From JBGPYB01 sp041493035 (GTDB taxonomy: Bacteria; Acidobacteriota; Vicinamibacteria; Fen-336): a DNA stretch of 24,851 bases. The notes beneath the pieces were generated by a model that saw only the letters and a program-made list of their open reading frames with translations, did no database searches and was not told the DNA's origin. The DNA lies in assembly GCA_041493035.1 (NCBI GenBank), contig JBGPYB010000067.1, positions 1 to 24,851 on the forward strand. Direction: 5' to 3'. Shown piece by piece: positions 1-7,267 of the stretch (its first letter is position 1; each line of letters starts with the position of its first letter). The position numbers and the translations under genes were made by a program.

Positions 1-197
1 AAGATGTCCCCTCGCTCGAGGGCGTAGGCGCTGCCCACCGAGCAGGCCTCTTGGCCGAGGCTGCGATAGAGGCCGCCCACGACTTTTCCCTGGCGGTAGA
101 GGTTCGTGAGCTTCTCCTCCACCATCCGATTCAGCTTCAGGAAGTGGTACAGCTCGACGAGCTGCGGCCGCCCGAGCTCCACCGCGGGTGGCTTCAC
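1..197 (-). CDS. 2-oxoacid dehydrogenase (pyruvate or branched-chain) E1 component, alpha subunit, N-terminal part
   Basis: Only the first 65 codons lie in the window; the gene continues past the left edge. The N-terminus reads VKPPAVELGRPQLVELYHFL and is followed by LYRQGKVVGGLYRSLGQEA, the opening of thiamine-diphosphate-dependent E1 alpha subunits. These decarboxylate a 2-oxoacid and pass the acyl group to the lipoyl arm of E2. The GTG start at 195-197 lies 39 bases after the lpdA stop on the same strand, which fits an operon for a pyruvate or branched-chain 2-oxoacid dehydrogenase complex. The frame is open further upstream into lpdA, so the start is not certain, and no strong ribosome-binding site is visible. 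The substrate cannot be told from this fragment. Confidence 0.8.
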   Translation of the reverse strand, partial: MKPPAVELGRPQLVELYHFLKLNRMVEEKLTNLYRQGKVVGGLYRSLGQEACSVGSAYALERGDI

Positions 198-235
198 CGA
201 GCGTTCACCACGCCCTGCCGCCTCTGGTCCCGTCG

Positions 236-1657
236 CTACGCGTCGATGGCGTGGCCGTAGACGGCTTCCGCTGCCTGCATCAGGGCCTCGGGGAGGGTCG
301 GGTGGGCGTGCATCGTGCGGGTGATCTCCTCCGTCGTGGCCTCGAGCCTGAGGGCGACGCAGGCCTCCGAGATGAGGTCGGTCGCGTGAGGGCCTACGAT
401 GTGGACCCCCAGAACCTCGTCGTACTTCGCATCGGCGACGACCTTCACGAGGCCGCCGTCGTGGCCGAGGATCCGGGGCTTGGCCAGATTCGCGAAGGGA
501 AAGCGGCCAACTTTCACGTCGTAGCCGCGCTTCTTGGCCTCGGTCTCGGTAAGACCCACCCCAGCCACCTCGGGGGAACAATACGTCGCCGAAGGGACGA
601 GGTCGTAGTTGACGGCTTCCACGTGCTTCCCGGCCAGGCGCTCGGCGACGCCGATGCCTTCGTAGGACGCGACGTGGGCGAGTTGGGGGTGGGCCTTGCC
701 GTTCACGGTCACGACGTCGCCGATGGCATAGACACCCGGTTCGTCGGTCTCCATGTTCTCGCCAACGCGGAGGAATCCGTTCTCGAGCTGGACCCTCGTC
801 GACTCGAGGCCGAGGCCGTCCGTGACGGGTCCCCGACCGACCGCCACGAGGAGCATGTCTGCGGTGATGCTCTTCGCCTCGCCCGAGGCCGTGCGGAACG
901 CGACCTCGACACCGGTGGAGGTCTTGAGGGCCGCTTCCGTTCGGGCCCCGGTGTGAATGGTCATCTGTTTGCCGAGAAGCTTGCCGGCCTCGGCGGAGAT
1001 CTCCTCGTCCTCGAGGGGGAGGACTCGAGACAGCAGCTCGACGACCGTGGCCGTGGCTCCGAAGCGCGCGAAGATCGACGCGAACTCGATGCCGACGGCG
1101 CCGGCCCCGATGACGACGAGGCTCTTGGGCATCTCCTGGAGCTCGAGGATCTCGTCGGAGGTGACGATGACCTTGCCATCGGGCGCCATCCCTGGAAGCG
1201 TGCGGGGGCGCGAGCCCGTCGCCAGGATCACCGCCTTGGTGGAGACCTTGATCTCGCCCGAGTCTCGCTTGACGATCACGGTCTTGCTTCCCTCGAGACG
1301 CCCCTGTCCCTTGAAGAGGGAGATCTTGTTCTTCTTGAAGAGGTATCCCTCGATGCCCTTCGAGAGGCGTGTCACGATGCGCTTCTTGCGAGCCATCACG
1401 GCGGGGAAGTCGATGGCGACGTTGTCGGCGACGATCCCGAACTCCTTGCGGTTCTTGAGATTTTCGTAGAGGTCGGCGGTGTGGAGGAGGGCCTTCGTCG
1501 GGATGCATCCTCTCAGGAGACAGGTGCCGCCGCATCCGATGGGGTCGCGCTCGACCACCGCCACCTTGAGCCCCATCTGGGCGGCGCGAATGGCGGCCAC
1601 ATATCCTCCGGGGCCGGTCCCGATGATGGTGACGTCGAAGATCTCGCCGTTGGTCAA
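236..1657 (-). CDS. lpdA: Dihydrolipoyl dehydrogenase (E3)
   Basis: A 473-residue flavoprotein disulfide reductase of normal family length. It reoxidises dihydrolipoyl groups of 2-oxoacid dehydrogenase complexes with NAD+ in the cytoplasm. Visible features: FAD-binding GTGPGG at residues 13-18; the redox-active pair Cys46/Cys51 in GGTCLLRGCIPTKALL; NAD-binding GAGAVG at 184-189; a second FAD motif in VYAIGDV; and the C-terminal HAHPTLPEA with the His452/Glu457 catalytic pair. The start is TTG at 1655-1657, supported by a strong Shine-Dalgarno (AGGAGGAG on the minus strand, about 1663-1670). It sits directly upstream of the E1 alpha gene, so it probably serves that complex. Identification is firm; which complex it serves is inferred. 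Confidence 0.96.
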   Translation of the reverse strand: MTNGEIFDVTIIGTGPGGYVAAIRAAQMGLKVAVVERDPIGCGGTCLLRGCIPTKALLHTADLYENLKNRKEFGIVADNVAIDFPAVMARKKRIVTRLSKGIEGYLFKKNKISLFKGQGRLEGSKTVIVKRDSGEIKVSTKAVILATGSRPRTLPGMAPDGKVIVTSDEILELQEMPKSLVVIGAGAVGIEFASIFARFGATATVVELLSRVLPLEDEEISAEAGKLLGKQMTIHTGARTEAALKTSTGVEVAFRTASGEAKSITADMLLVAVGRGPVTDGLGLESTRVQLENGFLRVGENMETDEPGVYAIGDVVTVNGKAHPQLAHVASYEGIGVAERLAGKHVEAVNYDLVPSATYCSPEVAGVGLTETEAKKRGYDVKVGRFPFANLAKPRILGHDGGLVKVVADAKYDEVLGVHIVGPHATDLISEACVALRLEATTEEITRTMHAHPTLPEALMQAAEAVYGHAIDA

Positions 1658-1662
1658 GCTTT

Positions 1663-1670
1663 CTCCTCCT
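1663..1670 (-). promoter_or_regulatory. Strong Shine-Dalgarno for the TTG start of lpdA
   Basis: On the minus strand this reads AGGAGGAG, placed a few bases before the TTG codon at 1655-1657. It decides the start and is the clearest ribosome-binding site in the window. Confidence 0.8.
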
Positions 1671-1704
1671 AAGGTCGCGCCTTGGTCTTGGTGATGAAGC
1701 GACC

Positions 1705-1733
1705 AAAGTACCAGAGACCGGCGGGCCTGACAA
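1705..1733 (-). promoter_or_regulatory. Putative sigma70-type promoter of lpdA (extended -10)
   Basis: On the minus strand TTGTCA (1728-1733) is followed by a 17-base spacer and TACTTT (1705-1710), with TGG just before the hexamer giving an extended -10 (TGn). The predicted transcript start leaves a leader of about 40 bases before the Shine-Dalgarno. The -10 itself matches the consensus weakly. Seen by eye only. Confidence 0.45.
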
Positions 1734-1753
1734 GGGAAGGGCCGGTGTAGAAT
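1727..1753 (+). promoter_or_regulatory. Putative promoter of the CBS-domain gene
   Basis: CTGACA (1727-1732) and TAGAAT (1748-1753) are separated by 15 bases, which is short for a sigma70 promoter. The -10 lies 13 bases before the ATG at 1767, so the mRNA leader would be only a few bases long. The -35 overlaps the lpdA -35 on the other strand. Confidence 0.35.
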
Positions 1754-1766
1754 GTGCGATTAATCG

Positions 1767-3077
1767 ATGACGGAAGCAGGCTTTCTGGTCGCGGCCATCT
1801 TGTTCTGTCTCCTGGGGAACGGGTTTTTCTCCGGGAGCGAGATCGCGATCCTGTCGGCAAAGCGGAGCCGCATCGAGGGACTCATCGCCGGCGGGAGCCG
1901 CGCAGCCAGCCGGGTCAAGGCCCTTCAGGACAACATGGACCGCTTTCTGGCCTCGGCCCAGATCGGGGTCACGCTGATGGGGACCCTCGCGGGAGTTCTC
2001 GGAGGGTATCTAGCAAGCCAGCACATCGAGCCTTGGCTCCGGAGCACGGGCCTCGATCGCATCCTGCCGCCGGCGTTCGAGGCGGCGGTCGTGGTGGGGG
2101 CCTGCATCGTCTACGTCGAGTTGATCCTGGGTGAGCTGGTGCCGAAGGCCCTCGCTCTGCGCTTCACCGAGCCCGTGGCGCTCGTGGTGTCGTGGCCTCT
2201 TCAGATGCTGGCGCAGGCGTCCCGCTGGCTCATCGCCATCCTCACCGCGTCCACTCGTGCGGTCCTCCTTCTTTTCGGAGTCCGGGACTTCAAGGACGCC
2301 GCGTTCGTGTCGGAGGAAGAGATCAAGCACATGCTCAAGGAGGGTCGTGAGCAGGGCGTCCTCGACCAGAGCAAGGTGGACCTGATCCATGGCGTCTTCG
2401 CGTTCTCCGAGACACCGGTGCGCAAGGTCATGGTTCCGCGGCCGAAGATCTTCGCCTTGGACGCGAGCACTTCCCCCGATGAGGTCGCGCATCTGATCAT
2501 CGAGAGCGGCTTCTCGCGGATCCCGGCCTACGACGGATCCATCGACAACGTCGTGGGTTTGGCCTACGTGAAGGACATCCTGCGATTGCTGGAGAAGCGG
2601 CAGCCGGTCGTTCTTCGAAAGATCCTGCACCCGGTTCTCTTCGTTCCCGAAACGAAGAGGGTTGGGCAGCTCCTGAAGGAGCTTCAGAAGCGTCGCACTC
2701 ATATGGCCCTCGTGATCGACGAGCACGGTTCCGTGACGGGCCTCGTGACCCTGGAAGACCTGCTCGAGGAGATCGTCGGGGAGATCCAAGACGAGTACGA
2801 CTGGGAGGAGCGGCCCATCGAGAAGCTCCGGGACGGCTCCCTCGTGGTGGAAGGGACGGTCTCCGCTGCCGAACTGCGCGAGAACTTCGAGATTCCGATC
2901 CCCGAATCGGAAGAATTCCAGACCGTAGCCGGGTTCATGCTCGAGCGCCTCGGCTCGGTGCCGAAGGGCGGGGAAGTGGTCGTCTTCGGAGACTACCGGC
3001 TGACGGTCGTGGACGTCGAGAAGAACCGGATCAGCAAGGTGAAGGTCGAGAAACCGCCGCTCACACTCAAGGCGTGA
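1767..3077 (+). CDS. Hemolysin-family / CNNM-type membrane protein (DUF21, CBS pair, CorC_HlyC)
   Basis: A 436-residue membrane protein of the CNNM/CorC/TlyC group, whose members are linked to magnesium or cobalt transport or efflux. Order of parts: DUF21 transmembrane domain at about 1-190, with the typical FFSGSEIAIL near residue 20 and GELVPKALAL near 122; a CBS pair at about 215-335, beginning at VMVPRPKIFALD and ending in LEDLLEEIVGEIQDEYD; a C-terminal CorC_HlyC domain at about 350-430. CBS pairs usually bind adenine nucleotides and gate transport. There is no Shine-Dalgarno before the ATG, but a -10-like hexamer is close by. The gene stands alone between a divergent lpdA and a convergent gene 11 bases past its stop. 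Family is clear; the transported ion is unknown. Confidence 0.92.
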   Translation: MTEAGFLVAAILFCLLGNGFFSGSEIAILSAKRSRIEGLIAGGSRAASRVKALQDNMDRFLASAQIGVTLMGTLAGVLGGYLASQHIEPWLRSTGLDRILPPAFEAAVVVGACIVYVELILGELVPKALALRFTEPVALVVSWPLQMLAQASRWLIAILTASTRAVLLLFGVRDFKDAAFVSEEEIKHMLKEGREQGVLDQSKVDLIHGVFAFSETPVRKVMVPRPKIFALDASTSPDEVAHLIIESGFSRIPAYDGSIDNVVGLAYVKDILRLLEKRQPVVLRKILHPVLFVPETKRVGQLLKELQKRRTHMALVIDEHGSVTGLVTLEDLLEEIVGEIQDEYDWEERPIEKLRDGSLVVEGTVSAAELRENFEIPIPESEEFQTVAGFMLERLGSVPKGGEVVVFGDYRLTVVDVEKNRISKVKVEKPPLTLKA

Positions 3078-3088
3078 GCCAAGGTCGG

Positions 3089-3529
3089 CTAGGGCTCGGG
3101 AAGACGGGTCGACTGCCACGCCACCATCTGCCAGCCGCCCTTCTTCCTGGCCCAGACGTCGGTAAAGCGGAGATGGACCTTCATTTCCTGTCCGGCGTTC
3201 ACCACGGTCAGCCGGCAGTGTCCCGTGACGACCGCCGCGTCGCCGTAAGTCAGGACGCCCACAGCCTCAGGAGCATCGATGGTCACGTAGCGCAGGCTTC
3301 CGGAGCGGACGGCCTCGAGGAAGCTGGCCCTGGTGTCGACCTTGCCGTTCGAGTGGGTGTAGATGAGCTCGGGTGCGAGGAGCCGCTCGAGGGCCCCGAG
3401 GTCGGCCTTCTGCATCGCCTGGAAGCGCTGGGCGTCCAGGTTGGTGACCACGGTCTCCGGCTCGTCGGCCGCGGAAGCCGTGAATGTGCAGGCCAGTATG
3501 GCCAGCGCGAGCAGCGGGCGTCTCACCAT
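3089..3529 (-). CDS. Exported NTF2/SnoaL-like protein (DUF4440 type)
   Basis: A 146-residue protein with an N-terminal signal peptide: two Arg, then a hydrophobic stretch ending in ASA at residues 18-20. The rest is a single cone-shaped NTF2-like domain of the DUF4440 or SnoaL type. Typical pieces are RFQAMQKADLGALERLLAPE, then YTHSNGKVDTRASFLEAV and VWARKKGGWQMVAWQSTRL. These small domains bind hydrophobic ligands or act as enzymes, and no specific activity can be inferred. The start ATG overlaps the end of the upstream DinB-like gene by 7 bases, so it is the last gene of the lolA-secretin-DinB string. A lipobox reading around Cys14 is possible but less likely than ordinary signal cleavage. 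Confidence 0.75.
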   Translation of the reverse strand: MVRRPLLALAILACTFTASAADEPETVVTNLDAQRFQAMQKADLGALERLLAPELIYTHSNGKVDTRASFLEAVRSGSLRYVTIDAPEAVGVLTYGDAAVVTGHCRLTVVNAGQEMKVHLRFTDVWARKKGGWQMVAWQSTRLPEP

Positions 3530-4020
3530 GTGTCTCCTCCAGTTTCCGGGGGCCAGGCTCCGAGGGCCCGCCGCACCTCGGCGACCTGGCCGATGTGATA
3601 GCTGTTGTGGACGACCGTCTGCCAGAGCACCGCCTCGACGGAACCGGCGGGCTTGGACTGTGCTGCTGTCGGCAGGACCGGGCGCCGCAGCGTTTCATCT
3701 CCGGCACGCACGAGCGCCGCCATCCTGTCGAGGCAGGCCTTGAATCCGGCCAGTGCCGTAGCCCAATCCTGCTCGCTAGCAGGCGCCGGCTCCGCGGGCC
3801 AGCTCTCCGACGCGTGCTCGGGATAGGGCCAGGGCGTTCCGGCGATCCGCGCCAACTCGTACTCCGTCCAGTAGGTCATGTGACGCACCTGCTGCCAGAC
3901 CGAATGCGGGAAGCCCTCAGGCCGTTTCCCCGCAAGAGCCAGCGGGACCGTGGCGCAGGCGACCACGTCGACGTGGGCTCCGTGACCGTAGATGAGCTCC
4001 AGGAGCGTCTGGTGATTCAT
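3523..4020 (-). CDS. DinB superfamily protein
   Basis: A 165-residue DinB-like four-helix-bundle protein. The family binds a metal through three His residues. Here His47 (VRHMTYW) and the pair His138/His142 (VVHNSYHIGQ) are in the expected places. In many soil bacteria such proteins act as thiol-dependent metalloenzymes or are of unknown role. The gene starts 5 bases after the secretin stop and overlaps the following NTF2-like gene by 7 bases, so it is co-transcribed with a cell-envelope gene pair, although no functional link is obvious. Family assignment is good; function is unknown. Confidence 0.75.
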   Translation of the reverse strand: MNHQTLLELIYGHGAHVDVVACATVPLALAGKRPEGFPHSVWQQVRHMTYWTEYELARIAGTPWPYPEHASESWPAEPAPASEQDWATALAGFKACLDRMAALVRAGDETLRRPVLPTAAQSKPAGSVEAVLWQTVVHNSYHIGQVAEVRRALGAWPPETGGDTW

Positions 4021-4025
4021 TGGAT

Positions 4026-5786
4026 CTAGGACGCCGGCCCGCTGGGGTTGGGTGGGGCGGGCGGGCGGATGGGCTCGGGCTTCGGAGGTTCCGGTGTCGG
4101 CTTGGGAGGCGTCTGGAAGGGCGGAACGATGGGTGGCTCGAAAACGACAGGGGAGGAATCGCTGCCGCCGACCAGGAACGAGCGCAGGTCCTCCTCGGTC
4201 AATGCCGGACGGCGGAGCACGTGGGGCGTGAGGGTCATCACGATGTCCGTCTGCGTGACCTCGGACTTGTTCCGGGCGAACAGACGTCCGAGAAACGGCA
4301 CGTTCGCCAGCCCCGGGATCCCCGTGAGGCTCGTCCGCTCCTGGTCGCTGATCAGGCCCGCGAGAATGCTCGTCTCACCGTCCTTGAGGCGGATGACGCT
4401 CGTGACCGTCCGGCTGTTGAACGTGGGCAGCCCCTGGTAGCCCGCGGACCCTTGTGACGAGATGTCGACCTTCAGGTTCAGCGAGACCTCGCCATCGTGG
4501 TGGACGCGCGGGGTCAGGTCGATGTTCACGCCGACGTTCTTGTACTCGAACGACGTGATCGGCTGCTGCGAAACGCCGCCGCTGGCGATGGGAGAGAACG
4601 TCGTGACCGGCACCGGCACCTGATCGCCGAAGCGGGCCTGAGCGGTCTGCCCCTCGCTGGCTCGGAGCTGCGGGTTCGCGAGGATACGTGTGGTCGAGTC
4701 GGTCTGGAGCAGGCGGTAGATCACGCCCGGGAGGCTGCTCAGGACGAGGTTCGACTTCTTGTAGGGGTTCTCGTCGAGGGTCGTGACGCCGAGAGGGTTG
4801 GGGAAGATTCCGCCCGTGATCCCGGTGCCGCCGGCCGGGTTCGACGTGATCTCGATGCCGTAGTCCTTCAGGCGACCGCGGTTGACCTCGAGAATCTCGA
4901 CTTGCACGACCACCTCGGCGCGGTTCTTGTCGATCATGTCGATGATACGTTCCGCCGCGGCGACCTTGTCGGGCGTGTCGTTGATGGTTAGCGCGTTCGC
5001 GCCCTGCAGCGGTGCGACGCGTCGCGCGCCGAGAACGATCCGGACGAGGTCGATGGTCTCCTTGAGGTCCGCGTTCGAGAGGAAGAACGTCTTGACCACC
5101 TGCTGTTCGAACTCGCGTCTCTTCGTCGGCGTGTCGGTGATCACGTTGATGACATGAGCCTCGAGAACTCGATGGAAGGTGTGGCCGACGCTGGCGAGAG
5201 CGCCGAGCGCCTCCTCGAAGGCGACGTCCTTCACGTCGATGCTGATCGTCTGATCCTGGAACTGCGGGTCGAAGACGAAGTTGACGCCCGAGGACTTGCC
5301 GAGAGCCAGGTAGGCCTCACGGAGGCTCGCGTTCCGAAAGGACAAGCCCATGGGCTGGCGTGCCTCCGGACCGAGAGCCAGGCCAGCGAGAGAGCGCTCT
5401 CGCGTCCGTTCCTTGAGGCCCTCGATGGAAATCGGAAGGAGCCCGGCCTTTCGCTGCTCCTCGGTCTGCTGAATGGCCTCGGTGAGGGTGGGGGAGCCGG
5501 GGTTCAGGTCGAGGGCCAGGCGAAACTCGTCCAGGGCTTCCTTGTAGAGGCCCCGGATGGCCAGGCGTCGCCCAGCGTCGGAGTGGGCGTCGGAGGCCCG
5601 CAGCCGGGCGCGCTCGAAGCTCTTTCGGTACTGAAGGCTGTCGGGGTTCTCGTGGACGGCTCGCGAATACTCGCGGACGGCGGTGTCATAGTCCTGGCGT
5701 CTTTCGGCTTTTTCTCCCGCGTGGAAAGCGCCGGAGGTCGCACAGCCCGCCAGCAGAGCCGCGCTCAAGAGGACGCCGTATCTCAT
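4026..5786 (-). CDS. TPR-containing secretin lipoprotein (GspD/PilQ-type outer-membrane channel)
   Basis: A 586-residue secretin, which multimerises into an outer-membrane gate for type II secretion or type IV pili. The N-terminus is a lipoprotein signal with lipobox LAGC (Cys15); the next residue is Ala, which permits outer-membrane sorting by Lol. Residues 20-105 look like TPR helices. A secretin/TonB short N-terminal (N0-like) domain covers about 148-218, an N1-like domain about 228-288, and the secretin core about 295-525, with the signature running through VTSVIRLKDGETSILAGLIS and IPGLANVPFLGRLF. A Pro-rich tail occupies about 545-586. The start ATG overlaps the lolA stop (ATGA). No other gsp or pil gene is in the window, so the machine it belongs to cannot be named. 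Confidence 0.9.
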   Translation of the reverse strand: MRYGVLLSAALLAGCATSGAFHAGEKAERRQDYDTAVREYSRAVHENPDSLQYRKSFERARLRASDAHSDAGRRLAIRGLYKEALDEFRLALDLNPGSPTLTEAIQQTEEQRKAGLLPISIEGLKERTRERSLAGLALGPEARQPMGLSFRNASLREAYLALGKSSGVNFVFDPQFQDQTISIDVKDVAFEEALGALASVGHTFHRVLEAHVINVITDTPTKRREFEQQVVKTFFLSNADLKETIDLVRIVLGARRVAPLQGANALTINDTPDKVAAAERIIDMIDKNRAEVVVQVEILEVNRGRLKDYGIEITSNPAGGTGITGGIFPNPLGVTTLDENPYKKSNLVLSSLPGVIYRLLQTDSTTRILANPQLRASEGQTAQARFGDQVPVPVTTFSPIASGGVSQQPITSFEYKNVGVNIDLTPRVHHDGEVSLNLKVDISSQGSAGYQGLPTFNSRTVTSVIRLKDGETSILAGLISDQERTSLTGIPGLANVPFLGRLFARNKSEVTQTDIVMTLTPHVLRRPALTEEDLRSFLVGGSDSSPVVFEPPIVPPFQTPPKPTPEPPKPEPIRPPAPPNPSGPAS

Positions 5787-6421
5787 CCGGTGACCACAAA
5801 GGCACCGCGAGGGATGTCGAAATGGAAGAGCCGGTCGGGGAGGCCGACGTTCTCCCGGAGGTCCTGGAAGTCGAAGCGACTCCGGTTTCCCTGAGGGTCG
5901 AGGATCTCGATGGAGCGGATGCGGTCGCTCGCGTCAAGCTCCAGATAGATGCGGTCGACCTCCCCGTCAGGCTTCCGCGGCAACATTCGGAGGCGCTCGT
6001 TCCCTGACGGAGGCTTCTCCAGTCCGACCTCGAACTGCCCCAGAATGTCGAGGCGTCCAGACAGAAGCATGGCCGTCACGCCACGGGAGTCGGCCTGGTC
6101 CCGCACGATCACCTGCTTGTCGGCGGGAACGTAGAAGTAGAAGCTCTTTCCGTCGGACACGAAGGTTTTGGCCTCGGGGTCGCGGTATTCCCACCGCATC
6201 CGCCCTGGGCGCTTGATCGAGACGGTGCCCCGTTCCACCACTTCGCGCCCCAGCACGCCGGAACGGTAGGTCTGCGTGAAGCGTCCCTGCAGGTCCTGGA
6301 CGTTGCGCTGGCGTTCCTCGACGCGGCGAGCCAGTGCTTCGGCCGTCGACGGTGGGGCGGCCGCGCCGGCTCCGAGCAACGGAGCCAAGAAGGAAACGAG
6401 CGCGCTCAGGCTGAGCAGCAT
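5783..6421 (-). CDS. lolA: Outer-membrane lipoprotein carrier protein LolA
   Basis: A 212-residue periplasmic lipoprotein chaperone with a signal peptide (MLLSLSALVSFLAPLLGAGA). LolA carries lipoproteins from the inner-membrane LolCDE exporter to the outer membrane. Typical pieces are LQGRFTQTYRSG, GTVSIKRPGRMRWEY and FVSDGKSFYFYVP, followed by the conserved middle and C-terminal strands. A longer reading frame runs upstream to 6613, but the ATG at 6419-6421 gives the correct signal peptide and avoids overlapping the divergent gene. The stop overlaps the secretin start by four bases, so the two are translationally coupled. A -10-like TATCAT ends 9 bases before the ATG, with no Shine-Dalgarno. 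Confidence 0.9.
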   Translation of the reverse strand: MLLSLSALVSFLAPLLGAGAAAPPSTAEALARRVEERQRNVQDLQGRFTQTYRSGVLGREVVERGTVSIKRPGRMRWEYRDPEAKTFVSDGKSFYFYVPADKQVIVRDQADSRGVTAMLLSGRLDILGQFEVGLEKPPSGNERLRMLPRKPDGEVDRIYLELDASDRIRSIEILDPQGNRSRFDFQDLRENVGLPDRLFHFDIPRGAFVVTG

Positions 6422-6429
6422 CACTCGGG

Positions 6430-6436
6430 TATGATA
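6430..6436. promoter_or_regulatory. Symmetric -10 element serving both lolA and the DUF4388 gene (putative)
   Basis: The seven bases TATGATA read TATGAT on the plus strand and TATCAT on the minus strand, both good -10 hexamers. They lie in the 28-base gap between divergent lolA (ATG ends 6421) and the DUF4388 gene (ATG at 6450). Both transcripts would start within a few bases of their start codons. Confidence 0.5.
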
Positions 6437-6449
6437 GCACCCGGCTCTC

Positions 6450-7262
6450 ATGTCTCTCATCGGGAACCTCACGGATACCAAGCTGGCCGACGTGCTGCGC
6501 CTCTTCGCGGCGGGGAAGAAGACCGGGCGCTTGACGGTCTCGTCGGAGGAAGACCAGACGGTGCTGCGCTTCGACAAGGGAAGTCTCGTCCACGCCCACG
6601 GCGCCGGCAGCAATCTTCAAGGGGAGGACGCCGTCCTCGACGTCTTCGGCTGGAAGGAGGGGCAACTCACCTTCATCCCCGAAGAGAAGGCCGTGCGGCC
6701 CAACGTCAACCGTTCCATCGACGCCCTGATCGCCGACGGCGGCGCTCGAGGGGACGTCTTTCACCGAACGAACGAGCTCATCCCCACCGACCGGGTCGTG
6801 TTCCAGATGGCCGCCGGGCCGGCCCAGGGAGCTCCCAAGTTCGGCGTCGGCGGCGCGGAGTGGCGGGTTCTTCGTATGATCGACGGCGTGAGGGACGTCC
6901 GAGAAGTAACCGAGGCGGCCGGTCTCCCGAAAGCGGACGTGGCCCTTGCGCTCCTGGAAGCGACTGAGGCCGGCCTGCTGGAACGAATCGAGCCGCAACG
7001 GGAGCTACGAGTGCAAACCGCGGGGCTTTTTGCGAAGGATGCCGCGGAGATGGACGAGCGAGTGGGCGGCGAGTGGCGCAAGCTCCATCGTTTCCCGCGG
7101 GGCGTGCAACGGGTGGAGGTCAAGTCTGCCGCGGGTCGCACCGCCCTTCTGGTGGCTCACTTCAAGGCGGGCGTCGGCACGAGCGTTCACCTTCCGCGAG
7201 GCGTCGTGGCCGACCTGCTGGCGAAGGAAGGTGACGACGTCCAGGTGAGGCCAGTAGGATAG
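6450..7262 (+). CDS. DUF4388 domain-containing protein
   Basis: A 270-residue cytoplasmic protein. Residues 1-105 form a DUF4388 (PATAN-like) domain, opening with MSLIGNLTDTKLADVLRLFA and then GKKTGRLTVSSEEDQTVLRF, FDKGSLVHAHGAG and GWKEGQLTF. Residues about 130-185 resemble a small winged-helix module (WRVLRMIDGVRDVREV). The last 70 residues are not recognised. Such proteins are common in Acidobacteria and Deltaproteobacteria, often near signalling or motility genes, with no agreed biochemical role. It is the first gene of a four-gene string whose other members attack peptidoglycan, and the next gene starts 5 bases after its stop. A regulatory role for that operon is possible but not shown. 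Confidence 0.8.
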   Translation: MSLIGNLTDTKLADVLRLFAAGKKTGRLTVSSEEDQTVLRFDKGSLVHAHGAGSNLQGEDAVLDVFGWKEGQLTFIPEEKAVRPNVNRSIDALIADGGARGDVFHRTNELIPTDRVVFQMAAGPAQGAPKFGVGGAEWRVLRMIDGVRDVREVTEAAGLPKADVALALLEATEAGLLERIEPQRELRVQTAGLFAKDAAEMDERVGGEWRKLHRFPRGVQRVEVKSAAGRTALLVAHFKAGVGTSVHLPRGVVADLLAKEGDDVQVRPVG

Positions 7263-7267
7263 CGAGC

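Noticed and set aside
188..1672. Long plus-strand open frame of 494 codons opposite lpdA
   Set aside because: It is the antisense of lpdA, has no recognisable domain, and exists because high-G+C codons leave few stops on the other strand.
2010..3119. Minus-strand frame of 369 codons opposite the CBS-domain gene
   Set aside because: Composition is His/Asp/Arg-rich shadow sequence with no domain; the plus-strand gene is clearly real.
6422..6613. Longer start for lolA
   Set aside because: It would overlap the divergent DUF4388 gene and bury the signal peptide 64 residues in.
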